The translations under genes were made by a program, and so were the position numbers. DNA of 39,008 nucleotides from the NCBI GenBank assembly GCA_015057605.1, contig SVDX01000024.1:1-39008 (forward strand). The letters are read 5' to 3'. A model generated the notes under the pieces. That model made no database searches and was not told the origin of the DNA. It worked only from the letters and a program-made list of their open reading frames with translations. Every line of letters begins with the position of its first letter. Position 1 is the stretch's first letter. Source of the stretch: Lachnospira sp. GTDB lineage: Bacteria; Bacillota; Clostridia; Lachnospirales; Lachnospiraceae. Shown here one piece after another: positions 24,155 through 32,816 of the stretch.

Positions 24155-25570
24155 ATGAGCGTTAATGATATATTGACGAAGCTTAATGATGTAATGTATA
24201 CGTACATTTTAATTGTCATGTTGGCAGGAGTTGGTATATATTTTACAATTAGAACGAAGGGTGTGCAATTTAGACTTTTAAAGGATGGACTTAAGTCTAT
24301 GCTTGAAAAAGCAGATAAGGATGAAAATGGCAATAAAAAGGTATCGTCCTTTAGCGCACTTATGATTTCTACTGCTTCAAGAGTTGGTACAGGCAATATT
24401 GCTGGTATAGCTACTGCTATTGTGGCAGGTGGTCCCGGAGCCGTGTTTTGGATGTGGATAATGGCACTTATTGGTGGAGCATCGGCATTTATAGAAAGTA
24501 CACTTGCGCAAGTTTATAAGGTAAAGAGAGATGGACAATTTAGAGGTGGTCCTTCGTATTATATGGAGCGAGCACTTAAAAAGAGATGGATGGGCATATT
24601 GTTTTCGGTATTGCTGATTATATGCTTTGCATATGGATTTAACGCACTTCAATCGTATAATATGTCATCGGCTTTGCAATATTACGTGGAGGATTATTCA
24701 AATACTGTATGGCCGTTAGTTTTAGGTATTGTACTGGCGATAGCAACTGCATTTGTAATATGGGGCGGCGTGCATAGAATAGGCTTTATTTCATCGTTTG
24801 TTGTTCCGTTTATGGCAATTGCATATATTTTGATGTCGGTTGTGATTATGATAATGAATATAAATGAGCTTCCAAGGGTGTTCTCAGTTATATTTAAAGG
24901 TGCTTTTGACTTTAAGGCAATGGCAGGTGGATTTGCAGGAAGCGCTATTGTAATCGGTGTAAAGAGAGGACTTTTCTCGAATGAAGCAGGTATGGGTAGC
25001 GCGCCAAATGCGTCAGCATCGGCAGCTGTTGTGCATCCGGTTAAACAAGGTCTTGTTCAGGTTATTTCGGTATTTATTGATACAATTTTGATATGTTCAA
25101 GTACAGCAATGATGCTTTTAGTATCAGGTGTAGAAGGGAAAAGTGGCACGCTTGATGGTATCCCTTATGTGCAAAAGGCTATTAGCAGTGCTGTTGGTGA
25201 ATGGGGCATACATTTTATAACATTTTCAATATTTGCATTTGCATTTAGCAGCTTGATTGGAAATTATTTTTATGCTGAATCTAATATTCTTTTTATTAAG
25301 GATAATAAGATTTTGTTAAATATGTTTAGAGTTACTTGTGTTATTGCTATTTTCTTGGGTGCGCAGGCGGATTTTTCATTGGTATGGAATATTGCAGACA
25401 TTACAATGGGCTTTATGGCGATTGTAAATATTATTGCAATATTTATGCTAAGGAAGGTGGCATTTAAGACACTTAGCAATTATGAAGGACTTAAAAAGTC
25501 TGGCAAGCCTATAGAGTTTGTTGGAGAAGATATAGGCATTGAAGATACTGTTTGGGAAAGAAAGGAATAG
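24155..25570 (+). CDS. Sodium:alanine symporter (AGCS family)
   Basis: AGCS transporters import alanine or glycine with Na+ across the cytoplasmic membrane. The 471-residue protein has about ten to eleven hydrophobic segments. The family signature block is STASRVGTGNIAGIATAIVAGGPGAVFWMW (about residues 73-102), followed by ALIGGASAFIESTLAQVYK and FRGGPSYYMERAL. LFSNEAGMGSAPNASASA, another AGCS hallmark, is near residue 280. The start ATG at 24155 has GAAAGGA (24139-24145) upstream and lies ~28 bases from the predicted transcription start. Mrp follows after 4 bp. Substrate (alanine versus glycine) is by family only. Confidence 0.93.
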   Translation: MSVNDILTKLNDVMYTYILIVMLAGVGIYFTIRTKGVQFRLLKDGLKSMLEKADKDENGNKKVSSFSALMISTASRVGTGNIAGIATAIVAGGPGAVFWMWIMALIGGASAFIESTLAQVYKVKRDGQFRGGPSYYMERALKKRWMGILFSVLLIICFAYGFNALQSYNMSSALQYYVEDYSNTVWPLVLGIVLAIATAFVIWGGVHRIGFISSFVVPFMAIAYILMSVVIMIMNINELPRVFSVIFKGAFDFKAMAGGFAGSAIVIGVKRGLFSNEAGMGSAPNASASAAVVHPVKQGLVQVISVFIDTILICSSTAMMLLVSGVEGKSGTLDGIPYVQKAISSAVGEWGIHFITFSIFAFAFSSLIGNYFYAESNILFIKDNKILLNMFRVTCVIAIFLGAQADFSLVWNIADITMGFMAIVNIIAIFMLRKVAFKTLSNYEGLKKSGKPIEFVGEDIGIEDTVWERKE

Positions 25571-25574
25571 GATT

Positions 25575-26399
25575 ATGAGTGAATGTAGTGGAACATGTGC
25601 TTCTTGTGCAAGCAATTGTAAGGATAGAAAAGAAGCTAATCAATTTTTAATCGAACAAAATGAATTTAGCAATGTTAAGAAAATTATAGGTATTGTAAGT
25701 GGTAAGGGTGGTGTAGGTAAATCTTTGGTAACCTCTATGCTTGCAAGTATGATGAATAAGCGTGGCTACAAAACAGCAATTTTGGATGCGGATATAACAG
25801 GTCCTTCGATACCAAAAGCATTTGGCATAAAGGGACGAGCTATGGCTACTAAGGAGGGAATAATACCTTCTGAATCGGCAAATGGAGTATCTGTTATGTC
25901 AATTAATCTTTTGGTAGATAATGAAACTGACCCAGTGGTATGGAGAGGCCCAGTTATTGCAAATATGGTTAAGCAATTTTATTCAGAGGTAAACTGGGGT
26001 GATATTGATTATATGTTTGTTGATATGCCTCCTGGAACTGGCGATGTGCCATTGACAGTGTTTCAGTCAATACCTGTTGATGGGATAGTGGTTGTAAGCT
26101 CGCCTCAGGAACTTGTATCAATGATAGTTGCAAAGGCTGTAAATATGGCAAATATGATGAATATTCCTATAATAGGTCTTGTTGAGAATATGAGTTATCT
26201 TGAGTGTCCTGATTGTGGTAAAAAATTAGAAGTATTTGGTAAGAGTAAGGTTGAAGAAGTGGCAGCAGATTTTGCCTTAAATACATTTACAAGATTGCCA
26301 ATTGCTCCAAGCATTGCATCAGCATGTGATGCGGGAAAAATTGAAACAATTGATATTGATGCGTTAAATGTTATTCTTGATAAAATAGAAAAGGGATGA
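25575..26399 (+). CDS. mrp: Mrp/NBP35 family P-loop ATPase (iron-sulfur carrier)
   Basis: Mrp/ApbC proteins carry and transfer iron-sulfur clusters in the cytoplasm. The 274 residues start with a Cys-rich segment (C4, C8, C11, C15), as in NBP35-type proteins. The deviant Walker A follows (S42-G-K-G-G-V-G-K49-S50), then DADITGPSIPKAFG, a VDMPPGTGDVPLT switch II block, and a C-terminal C211-P-D-C214 that bridges the cluster at the dimer interface. The ATG at 25575 is preceded by AAAGGA; an in-frame TTG at 25539 inside the symporter gene is less likely. Close spacing to the symporter and to the C_GCAxxG gene (6 bp) suggests one operon. Confidence 0.93.
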   Translation: MSECSGTCASCASNCKDRKEANQFLIEQNEFSNVKKIIGIVSGKGGVGKSLVTSMLASMMNKRGYKTAILDADITGPSIPKAFGIKGRAMATKEGIIPSESANGVSVMSINLLVDNETDPVVWRGPVIANMVKQFYSEVNWGDIDYMFVDMPPGTGDVPLTVFQSIPVDGIVVVSSPQELVSMIVAKAVNMANMMNIPIIGLVENMSYLECPDCGKKLEVFGKSKVEEVAADFALNTFTRLPIAPSIASACDAGKIETIDIDALNVILDKIEKG

Positions 26400-26405
26400 T
26401 ACATT

Positions 26406-26867
26406 ATGGAACTAAATCTTGAAAACAGTAAATATGCCAAGAAGGCTATGGATTTATTCAAGGAGGGATATAACTGTTCGCAGGCAGTATTTCTTGCTTT
26501 TGAAGATTTGTATGATATGGATAGAAAGACTGCTCTAAAGCTTAGTTCTTCATTTGGTGGAGGAATGGGAAGACTTAGAGAGGTGTGCGGTGCGGTTTCC
26601 GGAATGTTTATGGTAGCGGGTGTTTTGTATGGTTACGATTCTCCGGATAATCATGAAGAAAAAAGCGCACACTATGCAAGAATTCAGGAATTAGCTAAGG
26701 AATTTGAGAATATAAATGGTTCTATAGTATGTAGAGAGTTGTTAGGACTTTCTAAGAAAAATGATGAACCAGTTCCAGAAAAACGAACAGATGAATATTA
26801 TAAAAAACGACCATGTGTACAGCTTGTGGGGATTGCGGCAGCAATTATGGAGGCGAAAATGTTATAA
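26406..26867 (+). CDS. C_GCAxxG_C_C family (redox-active cysteine) protein
   Basis: The 153-residue protein has the family's spaced cysteines: GYNCSQAV (about residue 25), EVCGAVSGMFMV (about 61), VCRELLGL (about 108) and RPCVQLV (about 138), plus the FGGGMGR loop. The family is thought to be redox-active or to bind metal, and occurs mostly in anaerobes. It lies 6 bp after mrp and 24 bp before the S8 peptidase, so it probably shares the operon; the pairing with an Fe-S carrier fits a cluster-related role, but that is inference. No signal peptide is present. Confidence 0.88.
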   Translation: MELNLENSKYAKKAMDLFKEGYNCSQAVFLAFEDLYDMDRKTALKLSSSFGGGMGRLREVCGAVSGMFMVAGVLYGYDSPDNHEEKSAHYARIQELAKEFENINGSIVCRELLGLSKKNDEPVPEKRTDEYYKKRPCVQLVGIAAAIMEAKML

Positions 26868-26891
26868 ATAATGTAATATATTGGAGGCAGT

Positions 26892-28610
26892 ATGAATAAC
26901 GATAAGCTTAGTAATCAGCTTAATCTGGCGTTAATAGCCACACCATTAGAAAGAGAGGAATCTCTTGATCTTGATATGGGCTATGATGCAAAGAATAATA
27001 CTTGGGAATTGATTATAAAATACACAAAAGATATACAATATATACAAGCGGAACTAAACTTTGAGTTGGTTCCGCTTTTTAATGGATACGGAATAATTAA
27101 CATTTCAGAAGATAAGATAGAAAGGCTCTCAAGGTATCCGGAAATTATATTTATAGATAAGCCGATGCCTATGTATTTTACGCTTGATAGAGCTGCAAGA
27201 GAGGTCTGTGCAAATAACGTTAAAAGAATAGAAGACTTGTCTGGTAAAGGCGTATGCGTAGCTGTGATAGATTCTGGAATTGACTATACACATCCTGACT
27301 TTAGAAATGATGATGGTAGTACGAGAATTTTGGCAATATGGGATCAGACTATTTCAGGTAATCCGCCAAATGGCTATATTATGGGAAGTCTTTTTACTAA
27401 AGCAGATATAAATGCTGCACTTATGAATGACACTTTCCTTCCAACAGCAGATATCAGTGGACATGGCACCCATGTGGCAGGTATTGCCTGTGGGAATGGG
27501 CGAGCTAGCAATGGAAGGTACGAAGGCGTTGCACCTAATAGCGATATGCTCATTGTGAAATTAGGAAATGCAACAGATAATAATCCTGCAAAAACAAGTC
27601 AGATAATGCAGGCGATAGATTTTTGTATGAAAACGGCTATAGAGATAAATGAACCACTTGTTATTAATCTAAGCTTTGGAAACAATTATGGTTCGCATAA
27701 CGGACAAAATATAATAGAAGACTACATAAACAGCATAGCTACGATGTGGAAAACATCAATAGTCGTGGGAACAGGTAACGAAGGATCGGCTTCGCTTCAT
27801 AATTCAGGAATTATACGAAACGGACAAAGAAAAGAAATAGAAATATCCGTTCCTGGAGCAGAATTTTCCTTTAATCTTCAATTTTGGAAAAAGTATCAGG
27901 ATGAAATTGAAGTAGAGATTATTGCTCCGAACAATCAAAGTAGCGGTAGAATAAAAGCTTTGCTTGGAGCGCAGGATTTTATTCTAAATGATACACGAAT
28001 TCTTTTGTATTATGGAAGCCCCATTCCAATAAATATTCTTCAAGAGATATACATAGAGTTTCTACCAGAAGCATCTTATTACATTACGCCTGGAATATGG
28101 AAAATAGCTTTGCATGGAATAAATGTAATAGATGGTGAGTATAATATGTGGCTACCTTCAGGTGCTAAACTGATATCAGATACAAAATTCTTAGATCCCG
28201 ATAAGGATATAAGTCTTACAATTCCCTCTACTGCTTATCGAGTTATAAGTGTAGCGGCATATAATTCTATAGATGATAGTTATGCAGAATTTTCAGGGCG
28301 CGGTTATACACTTAGTCCGTATTCCGTTAAACCAGACCTATGTGCGCCAGGAGTTGGTATAGTTTCATGTGCGCCTAATGCTTCATATGTACAAAGGAGT
28401 GGAACTTCGATGGCGACGCCATTTGTTGCAGGTGCTGCGGCGCTGCTTATGGAATGGGGAATTGTGAAAAATAACGACAATTATATGTATGGAGAAAAAT
28501 TAAAAGCAAATTTAATAAATGGCACAAAGTCTATTTTGAGCTTTACAGAGTATCCGAATCGTCAAATTGGATGGGGCGCACTCTGCATAGAAGACTCAAT
28601 TCCATTTTAA
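26892..28610 (+). CDS. S8 family (subtilisin-like) serine peptidase, non-secreted
   Basis: A 572-residue subtilase with an intact catalytic set: D127 (AVIDSGIDYTHPDF), H191 (SGHGTHVAGIA), oxyanion N296 (GTGNEGS) and S506 (SGTSMATPFVAGAAALL). An N-terminal ~100-residue prodomain-like region ends near YPEIIFIDKPMPMYF. A ~170-residue beta-rich insertion separates N296 from the Ser region, the layout of clostridial Csp-like S8 enzymes. There is no signal peptide, so the enzyme is likely cytoplasmic or spore-associated. Csp proteases process the spore cortex lytic enzyme during germination; whether this one does is not shown. The ribosome site GGAGG (26883-26887) is rather close to the ATG. Confidence 0.92.
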   Translation: MNNDKLSNQLNLALIATPLEREESLDLDMGYDAKNNTWELIIKYTKDIQYIQAELNFELVPLFNGYGIINISEDKIERLSRYPEIIFIDKPMPMYFTLDRAAREVCANNVKRIEDLSGKGVCVAVIDSGIDYTHPDFRNDDGSTRILAIWDQTISGNPPNGYIMGSLFTKADINAALMNDTFLPTADISGHGTHVAGIACGNGRASNGRYEGVAPNSDMLIVKLGNATDNNPAKTSQIMQAIDFCMKTAIEINEPLVINLSFGNNYGSHNGQNIIEDYINSIATMWKTSIVVGTGNEGSASLHNSGIIRNGQRKEIEISVPGAEFSFNLQFWKKYQDEIEVEIIAPNNQSSGRIKALLGAQDFILNDTRILLYYGSPIPINILQEIYIEFLPEASYYITPGIWKIALHGINVIDGEYNMWLPSGAKLISDTKFLDPDKDISLTIPSTAYRVISVAAYNSIDDSYAEFSGRGYTLSPYSVKPDLCAPGVGIVSCAPNASYVQRSGTSMATPFVAGAAALLMEWGIVKNNDNYMYGEKLKANLINGTKSILSFTEYPNRQIGWGALCIEDSIPF

Positions 28611-28670
28611 GTAATTTTAAGCTTATTTATATATTATAGAGCATAAGAAAAATAGAAAGAGGTGTACATT

Positions 28671-29588
28671 TTGTATTTTAAAAAGCATTTATGGGCGATA
28701 TTATATACTCTTATGCTTATTGGTTTTACGACATATATTTTATTAAATACATTTGTTATAGAAGATGAGTATGCTAAGATTGAAGCGAATATGGAAGATG
28801 AGTATGCTAATTTATTTGCTGAATATGAGACGTTACCAGGTTGGAATGATGGAGCTACTACACAACAGACAACGCAGGCAACGCTCCAACCTAAAATAAC
28901 CCTTACTGAATATAGAAGAAATGACACTACCATATACGTGGCGGACGTAAGAATTCCTTCACTTGCATACTTAAGATGCGCATTTGCAAATGATACATAT
29001 GGTAAAAATATAACCGCAAAAACTTCAGTTATGGCATCAACGAAGAATGCGATGCTGGCCATTAACGGAGATTATTATGGAGCAAGAGATAAAGGATATG
29101 TAATTAGAAACGGAATTCTTTACAGGGATAGCGCAGGTACAGATAGAGAAGATTTAGTCATATATAAAAATGGAAGCTTTGGAATAATAAATGAATCAGA
29201 AGTAACAGCAAAGGAACTTTTAGATGCAGGAGCGATGCATGTATTTTCCTTTGGTCCAGCTTTAATGGATGCAGGCGCAATTATGGTTGATGAAAATGAT
29301 GAAGTGGGCCAGTCGATGTCAAGCAATCCAAGAACAGCTATTGCAATAATAGAAGAAGGACATTATTTATTTATAGTTTCTGATGGAAGAACTAATGAAA
29401 GTAAAGGGCTTTCTTTGTATGAATTAGCAACATTTTGCAAGGAGCTTGGTGCGGTTTGTGCATACAACCTTGATGGTGGAGGTTCTTCTACTATGTATTA
29501 TAATGGTGAAGTCGTAAATAATCCTACAACCAATGGAAAAACAATTAAGGAACGGAGTGTGAGCGATATTGTCTATATTAGCTACTGA
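28671..29588 (+). CDS. Membrane-anchored phosphodiester glycosidase family protein (NAGPA-like)
   Basis: A 305-residue protein with one N-terminal membrane anchor (HLWAILYTLMLIGFTTYILL) and an extracytoplasmic domain of the NAGPA type (phosphodiester glycosidase, N-acetylglucosamine-1-phosphodiester alpha-N-acetylglucosaminidase fold). Typical blocks are MLAINGDYYGARDKGYVIRNG, SNPRTAIAIIEEGHYLFIVSDGR and NLDGGGSSTMYYNGEVVN near the C-terminus. Bacterial members are linked to exopolysaccharide or wall-glycan metabolism. The TTG at 28671 is preferred, 8 bp after AGAAAGAGG; a GTG at 28662 overlaps that site. It overlaps the next gene by 20 bp. Confidence 0.9.
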   Translation: MYFKKHLWAILYTLMLIGFTTYILLNTFVIEDEYAKIEANMEDEYANLFAEYETLPGWNDGATTQQTTQATLQPKITLTEYRRNDTTIYVADVRIPSLAYLRCAFANDTYGKNITAKTSVMASTKNAMLAINGDYYGARDKGYVIRNGILYRDSAGTDREDLVIYKNGSFGIINESEVTAKELLDAGAMHVFSFGPALMDAGAIMVDENDEVGQSMSSNPRTAIAIIEEGHYLFIVSDGRTNESKGLSLYELATFCKELGAVCAYNLDGGGSSTMYYNGEVVNNPTTNGKTIKERSVSDIVYISY

Positions 29589-29985
29589 TAAAAATGAAAA
29601 GCTACTTAAGAATTTCATCCTAATATATACATTTGTAACAATATTTGTTGCGTTGTTTGGTGCAATTTATGAGTGCTTTAGTCATGGAGTTTATTCCTAT
29701 TATATGATATACGCATTTGCATATCCGCTTGTAATGGGCGTGGTGCCGTATATGATAATAGCTTTTACTAAAACAGGACAAATGCCAGGGAAATTGAGTT
29801 TTAACTTATATAATTCGGGAATTGCAACATTAACAATAGGAAGTATCGTAGAAGGTATATTGAAAATTTATGGTACTGAAAATGCAAAAACTTTTATATA
29901 CTGGATAGTGGGAATTCAACTGGTGTTAATTGGGGTATTACTTTACCTTATAGGGACAATGTTTGAAAAAAATAAAAAAAATTAA
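29569..29985 (+). CDS. Small four-helix membrane protein, unknown function
   Basis: A 138-residue hydrophobic protein with four likely membrane helices (about 14-37, 43-65, 82-98 and 107-131) and a lysine-rich tail (EKNKKN). It starts with TTG at 29569, inside the preceding glycosidase gene, with GGAG at 29554-29557 as ribosome site, so translation is probably coupled. I do not recognise the family. The pairing with a surface glycosidase suggests a membrane partner, which is a guess. Confidence 0.7.
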   Translation: MSILATDKNEKLLKNFILIYTFVTIFVALFGAIYECFSHGVYSYYMIYAFAYPLVMGVVPYMIIAFTKTGQMPGKLSFNLYNSGIATLTIGSIVEGILKIYGTENAKTFIYWIVGIQLVLIGVLLYLIGTMFEKNKKN

Positions 29986-29994
29986 AAAAAGTTG

Positions 29995-30023
29995 TTGACT
30001 TTCTGGAAAATAGTGACTATTAT
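29995..30023 (+). promoter_or_regulatory. Sigma-A promoter of the feo operon
   Basis: TTGACT (29995-30000), a 17-bp spacer and TATTAT (30018-30023). Transcription should begin near 30030, inside the first palindromic operator, as expected for repression. Confidence 0.8.
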
Positions 30024-30032
30024 AAATAAAGG

Positions 30033-30048
30033 GTTAGGAACTACTAAC
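30033..30048. promoter_or_regulatory. Feo operator 1, GTTAG-N6-CTAAC
   Basis: GTTAGGAACTACTAAC sits at the transcription start of feoA. Its arms extend to 9 bp (30029-30037 with 30044-30052). It is one of four sites with the same half-sites and spacing in this locus, and probably binds a dimeric iron-responsive repressor of DtxR type. Confidence 0.75.
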
Positions 30049-30067
30049 CCTTATGTTAAAGAATAGA

Positions 30068-30083
30068 GTTAGTGAAGACTAAT
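30068..30083. promoter_or_regulatory. Feo operator 2, GTTAG-N6-CTAAT
   Basis: GTTAGTGAAGACTAAT lies in the feoA leader, 35 bp downstream of operator 1 and 17 bp before the feoA start. Half-site spacing is identical to the other copies. Confidence 0.7.
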
Positions 30084-30100
30084 TGCAGAAAGAGGTAAAT

Positions 30101-30322
30101 ATGAAGACGTTAAAAGATGTGAAAAAAGGTCAATCTGCTGTAGTTGTTAAGGTTCATAGTGAAGGCGCAATAAGACGCAGAATTATGGATATGGGAATTA
30201 CAAAAGGCGTTGAAATATATGTGAGAAAAGTAGCGCCATTAGGTGATCCTATGGAACTTACAGTAAGAGGATATGAATTATCATTAAGAAAAGCGGATGC
30301 TGGAATGATAGAAGTTGAATAA
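30101..30322 (+). CDS. feoA: Ferrous iron transport protein A
   Basis: FeoA is a small SH3-like cytoplasmic protein that supports FeoB in Fe2+ uptake. The 73-residue product (MKTLKDVKKGQSAVVVKVHSEG...) has the hallmark RRRIMDMGITKGVEIYV and the closing block DPMELTVRGYELSLRKADAGMI. The ATG at 30101 has AGAGGT 5-6 bp upstream; an in-frame TTG at 30083 is unlikely. It is the first gene of the feo locus, downstream of a sigma-A promoter and two copies of the GTTAG-N6-CTAAY operator, so expression should rise when iron is low. Confidence 0.95.
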   Translation: MKTLKDVKKGQSAVVVKVHSEGAIRRRIMDMGITKGVEIYVRKVAPLGDPMELTVRGYELSLRKADAGMIEVE

Positions 30323-30325
30323 AAT

Positions 30326-30345
30326 AGGGCATTGCCCTTTTATTT
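30326..30345 (+). terminator. Weak hairpin between feoA and feoB, possible attenuator
   Basis: AGGGC (30326-30330) pairs with GCCCT (30334-30338), loop ATT, followed by the T-rich TTTATTT. Short stem, so partial termination at most. Confidence 0.45.
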
Positions 30346-30355
30346 ATGAAACAGG

Positions 30356-30371
30356 GTTAGTTAAAACTAAT
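30356..30371. promoter_or_regulatory. Feo operator 3, GTTAG-N6-CTAAT
   Basis: GTTAGTTAAAACTAAT, between feoA and feoB, 20 bp before the feoB start. With flanks it extends to GGTTAGTT-AA-AACTAATC, near-perfect dyad symmetry. Confidence 0.7.
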
Positions 30372-30391
30372 CATATGAAATGGAGGAAATT

Positions 30392-32788
30392 ATGAGTTTA
30401 AGAATTGCTCTTGCGGGCAACCCGAATTGTGGTAAGACCACATTGTTTAATGCACTTACAGGTTCTAACCAATATGTTGGTAATTGGCCAGGTGTAACAG
30501 TTGAAAAAAAGGAAGGTAAGTTAAAAAAGTATGATGATGTTATCATAACAGATTTACCAGGTATTTATTCCTTGTCCCCATATACTTTAGAAGAAGTTGT
30601 GGCACGTAATTATCTTGTTGGTGAAAGACCGGATGCAATTTTGAATATTGTAGACGGAACTAATCTTGAAAGAAATCTTTATCTTACAACACAATTGATT
30701 GAATTAGGAATTCCTGTAGTTATAGCAATCAACATGATGGATGTTGTAAATAAAAAAGGCGACAAAATTGATGTAGAAAAATTATCTAAGGAAATCGGAT
30801 GCAAAATAGTTGAGATTTCAGCTTTAAAAAATGAAGGTATTATGGAAGCGGCAGAGCTTGCTATGGAAGTAGCTAAGAGTGGAACCAAGGTTCCGATGCA
30901 CACATTTTCAGGCGCAGTTGAGCATGCTCTTGCACATATTGAAGAAGCAGCGATTCATAATATGCCAGCAGATAGACAACGTTGGTATGCGATTAAAATA
31001 TTTGAAAGTGACGATAAGGTTTTAGAAGAGCTTAAACTTGATGAAAAGCTACTTTCTCATATAAGAGAGGATATTGCTTCTACAGAAAAAGAGTTAGATG
31101 ATGATGCAGAAAGCATTATTACTAATGAAAGATATGTATACATAACAGGACTTATGAAAAAATATTACAAGAGAAAGAATGAGGGTAATCTTACGGTTTC
31201 GGATAAGATTGATAAGGTTGTTACAAATAGAATTCTTGCATTGCCTATTTTTGCATTAGTAATGTTTTTGGTGTACTACATATCTGTTACAACGGTAGGT
31301 ACAATTGCAACAGATTGGGCTAATGATGGTGTGTTCGGCGAAGGCTGGCATTTATTTGGAATAGGAACCTCAAAATTTGAGGATGAAATGAATGCTTATG
31401 CAAGTAAAAATATTTTTACGGATAGTGTAAAAACAAATGTAGATAATGCTGTAAATGCAGGCGTTACAGGTGCCGACGAAATTTGGTCTGCTATTGTTGA
31501 CGGTGATTTTGGAGCATTCGAAGAAGCATATGGCTCATATGGTGCTGCGTTAGAAGAAAATGGCTTTGGAATCAGTGAAACTGTTGATGCAGCGCTTGAA
31601 AGAGAGGACGTTCCTGATACCTCTGAATATGGTGTTTGGGTGCCGGGTATTCCTGGTCTTGTAGAAGGCTTACTTGATAAGATAAAATGCGCAGATTGGT
31701 TAAAGAGCCTTATCTTAGATGGTATTATTGGTGGCGTTGGTGCTGTATTAGGTTTCGTTCCACAAATGGTAGTATTATTTATATTACTTGCTTTCTTGGA
31801 ATCATGTGGTTATATGTCAAGAATTGCATTTGTATTAGATCGTATATTTAGAAGATTTGGACTTTCGGGTAAGTCATTTATTCCTATGCTTGTAGGTATA
31901 GGTTGTGGCGTCCCTGGAATTATGGCATCCAGAACGATTGAAAATGAAAGAGATAGAAGAATGACAATTATGACTACAACATTTATGCCTTGTGGAGCAA
32001 AGTTGCCAATTATCGCTTTAATTTCAACATCGCTTTTTGGTGGAGCATGGTGGGTTGCCGGCAGTGCATATTTTATTGGTGTTGCGGCAATTATGATTTC
32101 AGGTGTTATGTTAAAGAAGACAAAGATGTTTGCTGGCGATCCTTCCCCATTTGTAATGGAACTTCCAGCGTATCATTGGCCTACATTTACTAACTTAATG
32201 AGAAGTGTGTGGGAAAGATCAAGCTCATTTATTAAGAAGGCTGGTACAGTAATTCTTTTGGCCTCAGTTATTATTTGGGCAGGCTCATGCTTTGGAAATG
32301 TAGATGGAAGCTTTGGTTTTAGCATTGAAATGGAATTAGAAGATAGCGTACTTGGTACAATAGGAAATGCAATTTGTTGGATATTTACACCATTAGGCTT
32401 TGGTAATATCAAGGCAACAATTGCTACAATAATGGGCCTTGTTGCTAAGGAAGAAGTAGTTGGTGTGTTTGGAGTACTTGATTTTGAAGGTATGTCAAAG
32501 CTTGCAGCATACTCATTCTTAATATTCAATTTACTTTGTGCTCCTTGCTTCGCAGCTATGGGTGCAATAAAAAGAGAAATGAACAACGCGAAGTGGACAG
32601 CATTTGCCATAACATATCAATGTGTGTTCGCATATGCAGTATCACTCATGATATATCAATTCGGTCTTGTAATTGCAGGCTCAATGAATGTAGTTGGCCT
32701 TATAGCAGCAGTAATAGTTCTTATAGCTATTCTTTATATGTTATTTAGACCTTATAAGGAAGCAAATAAATTAACAAAAAAATTTTAA
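30392..32788 (+). CDS. feoB: Ferrous iron transporter FeoB
   Basis: FeoB is the GTP-driven Fe2+ permease of the cytoplasmic membrane. The 798-residue protein has an N-terminal G domain: G1 G9-N-P-N-C-G-K15-T16, switch region GNWPGVTVE, G3 DLPGIYSL, G4 NMMD. A helical GDI-like domain (about 170-270) follows, then the membrane domain with the two gate motifs CGVPGIMASRTIEN and LCAPCFAAM. Between helix 1 (ALPIFALVMFLVYYI) and helix 2 (ILDGIIGGVGAVLGFVPQ) is an enlarged, acidic extracytoplasmic insert of ~130 residues. The ATG at 30392 follows TGGAGG (30381-30386). feoA and a Cys-rich partner flank it. Confidence 0.96.
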   Translation: MSLRIALAGNPNCGKTTLFNALTGSNQYVGNWPGVTVEKKEGKLKKYDDVIITDLPGIYSLSPYTLEEVVARNYLVGERPDAILNIVDGTNLERNLYLTTQLIELGIPVVIAINMMDVVNKKGDKIDVEKLSKEIGCKIVEISALKNEGIMEAAELAMEVAKSGTKVPMHTFSGAVEHALAHIEEAAIHNMPADRQRWYAIKIFESDDKVLEELKLDEKLLSHIREDIASTEKELDDDAESIITNERYVYITGLMKKYYKRKNEGNLTVSDKIDKVVTNRILALPIFALVMFLVYYISVTTVGTIATDWANDGVFGEGWHLFGIGTSKFEDEMNAYASKNIFTDSVKTNVDNAVNAGVTGADEIWSAIVDGDFGAFEEAYGSYGAALEENGFGISETVDAALEREDVPDTSEYGVWVPGIPGLVEGLLDKIKCADWLKSLILDGIIGGVGAVLGFVPQMVVLFILLAFLESCGYMSRIAFVLDRIFRRFGLSGKSFIPMLVGIGCGVPGIMASRTIENERDRRMTIMTTTFMPCGAKLPIIALISTSLFGGAWWVAGSAYFIGVAAIMISGVMLKKTKMFAGDPSPFVMELPAYHWPTFTNLMRSVWERSSSFIKKAGTVILLASVIIWAGSCFGNVDGSFGFSIEMELEDSVLGTIGNAICWIFTPLGFGNIKATIATIMGLVAKEEVVGVFGVLDFEGMSKLAAYSFLIFNLLCAPCFAAMGAIKREMNNAKWTAFAITYQCVFAYAVSLMIYQFGLVIAGSMNVVGLIAAVIVLIAILYMLFRPYKEANKLTKKF

Positions 32789-32816
32789 TCAATAAAATGC
32801 AGATTGGAGTGATAAA

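Noticed and set aside
29995-30100. Fur box controlling feoA
   Set aside because: No TGATAAT-N-ATTATCA-like sequence is present; the repeated palindrome is GTTAG-N6-CTAAY instead.
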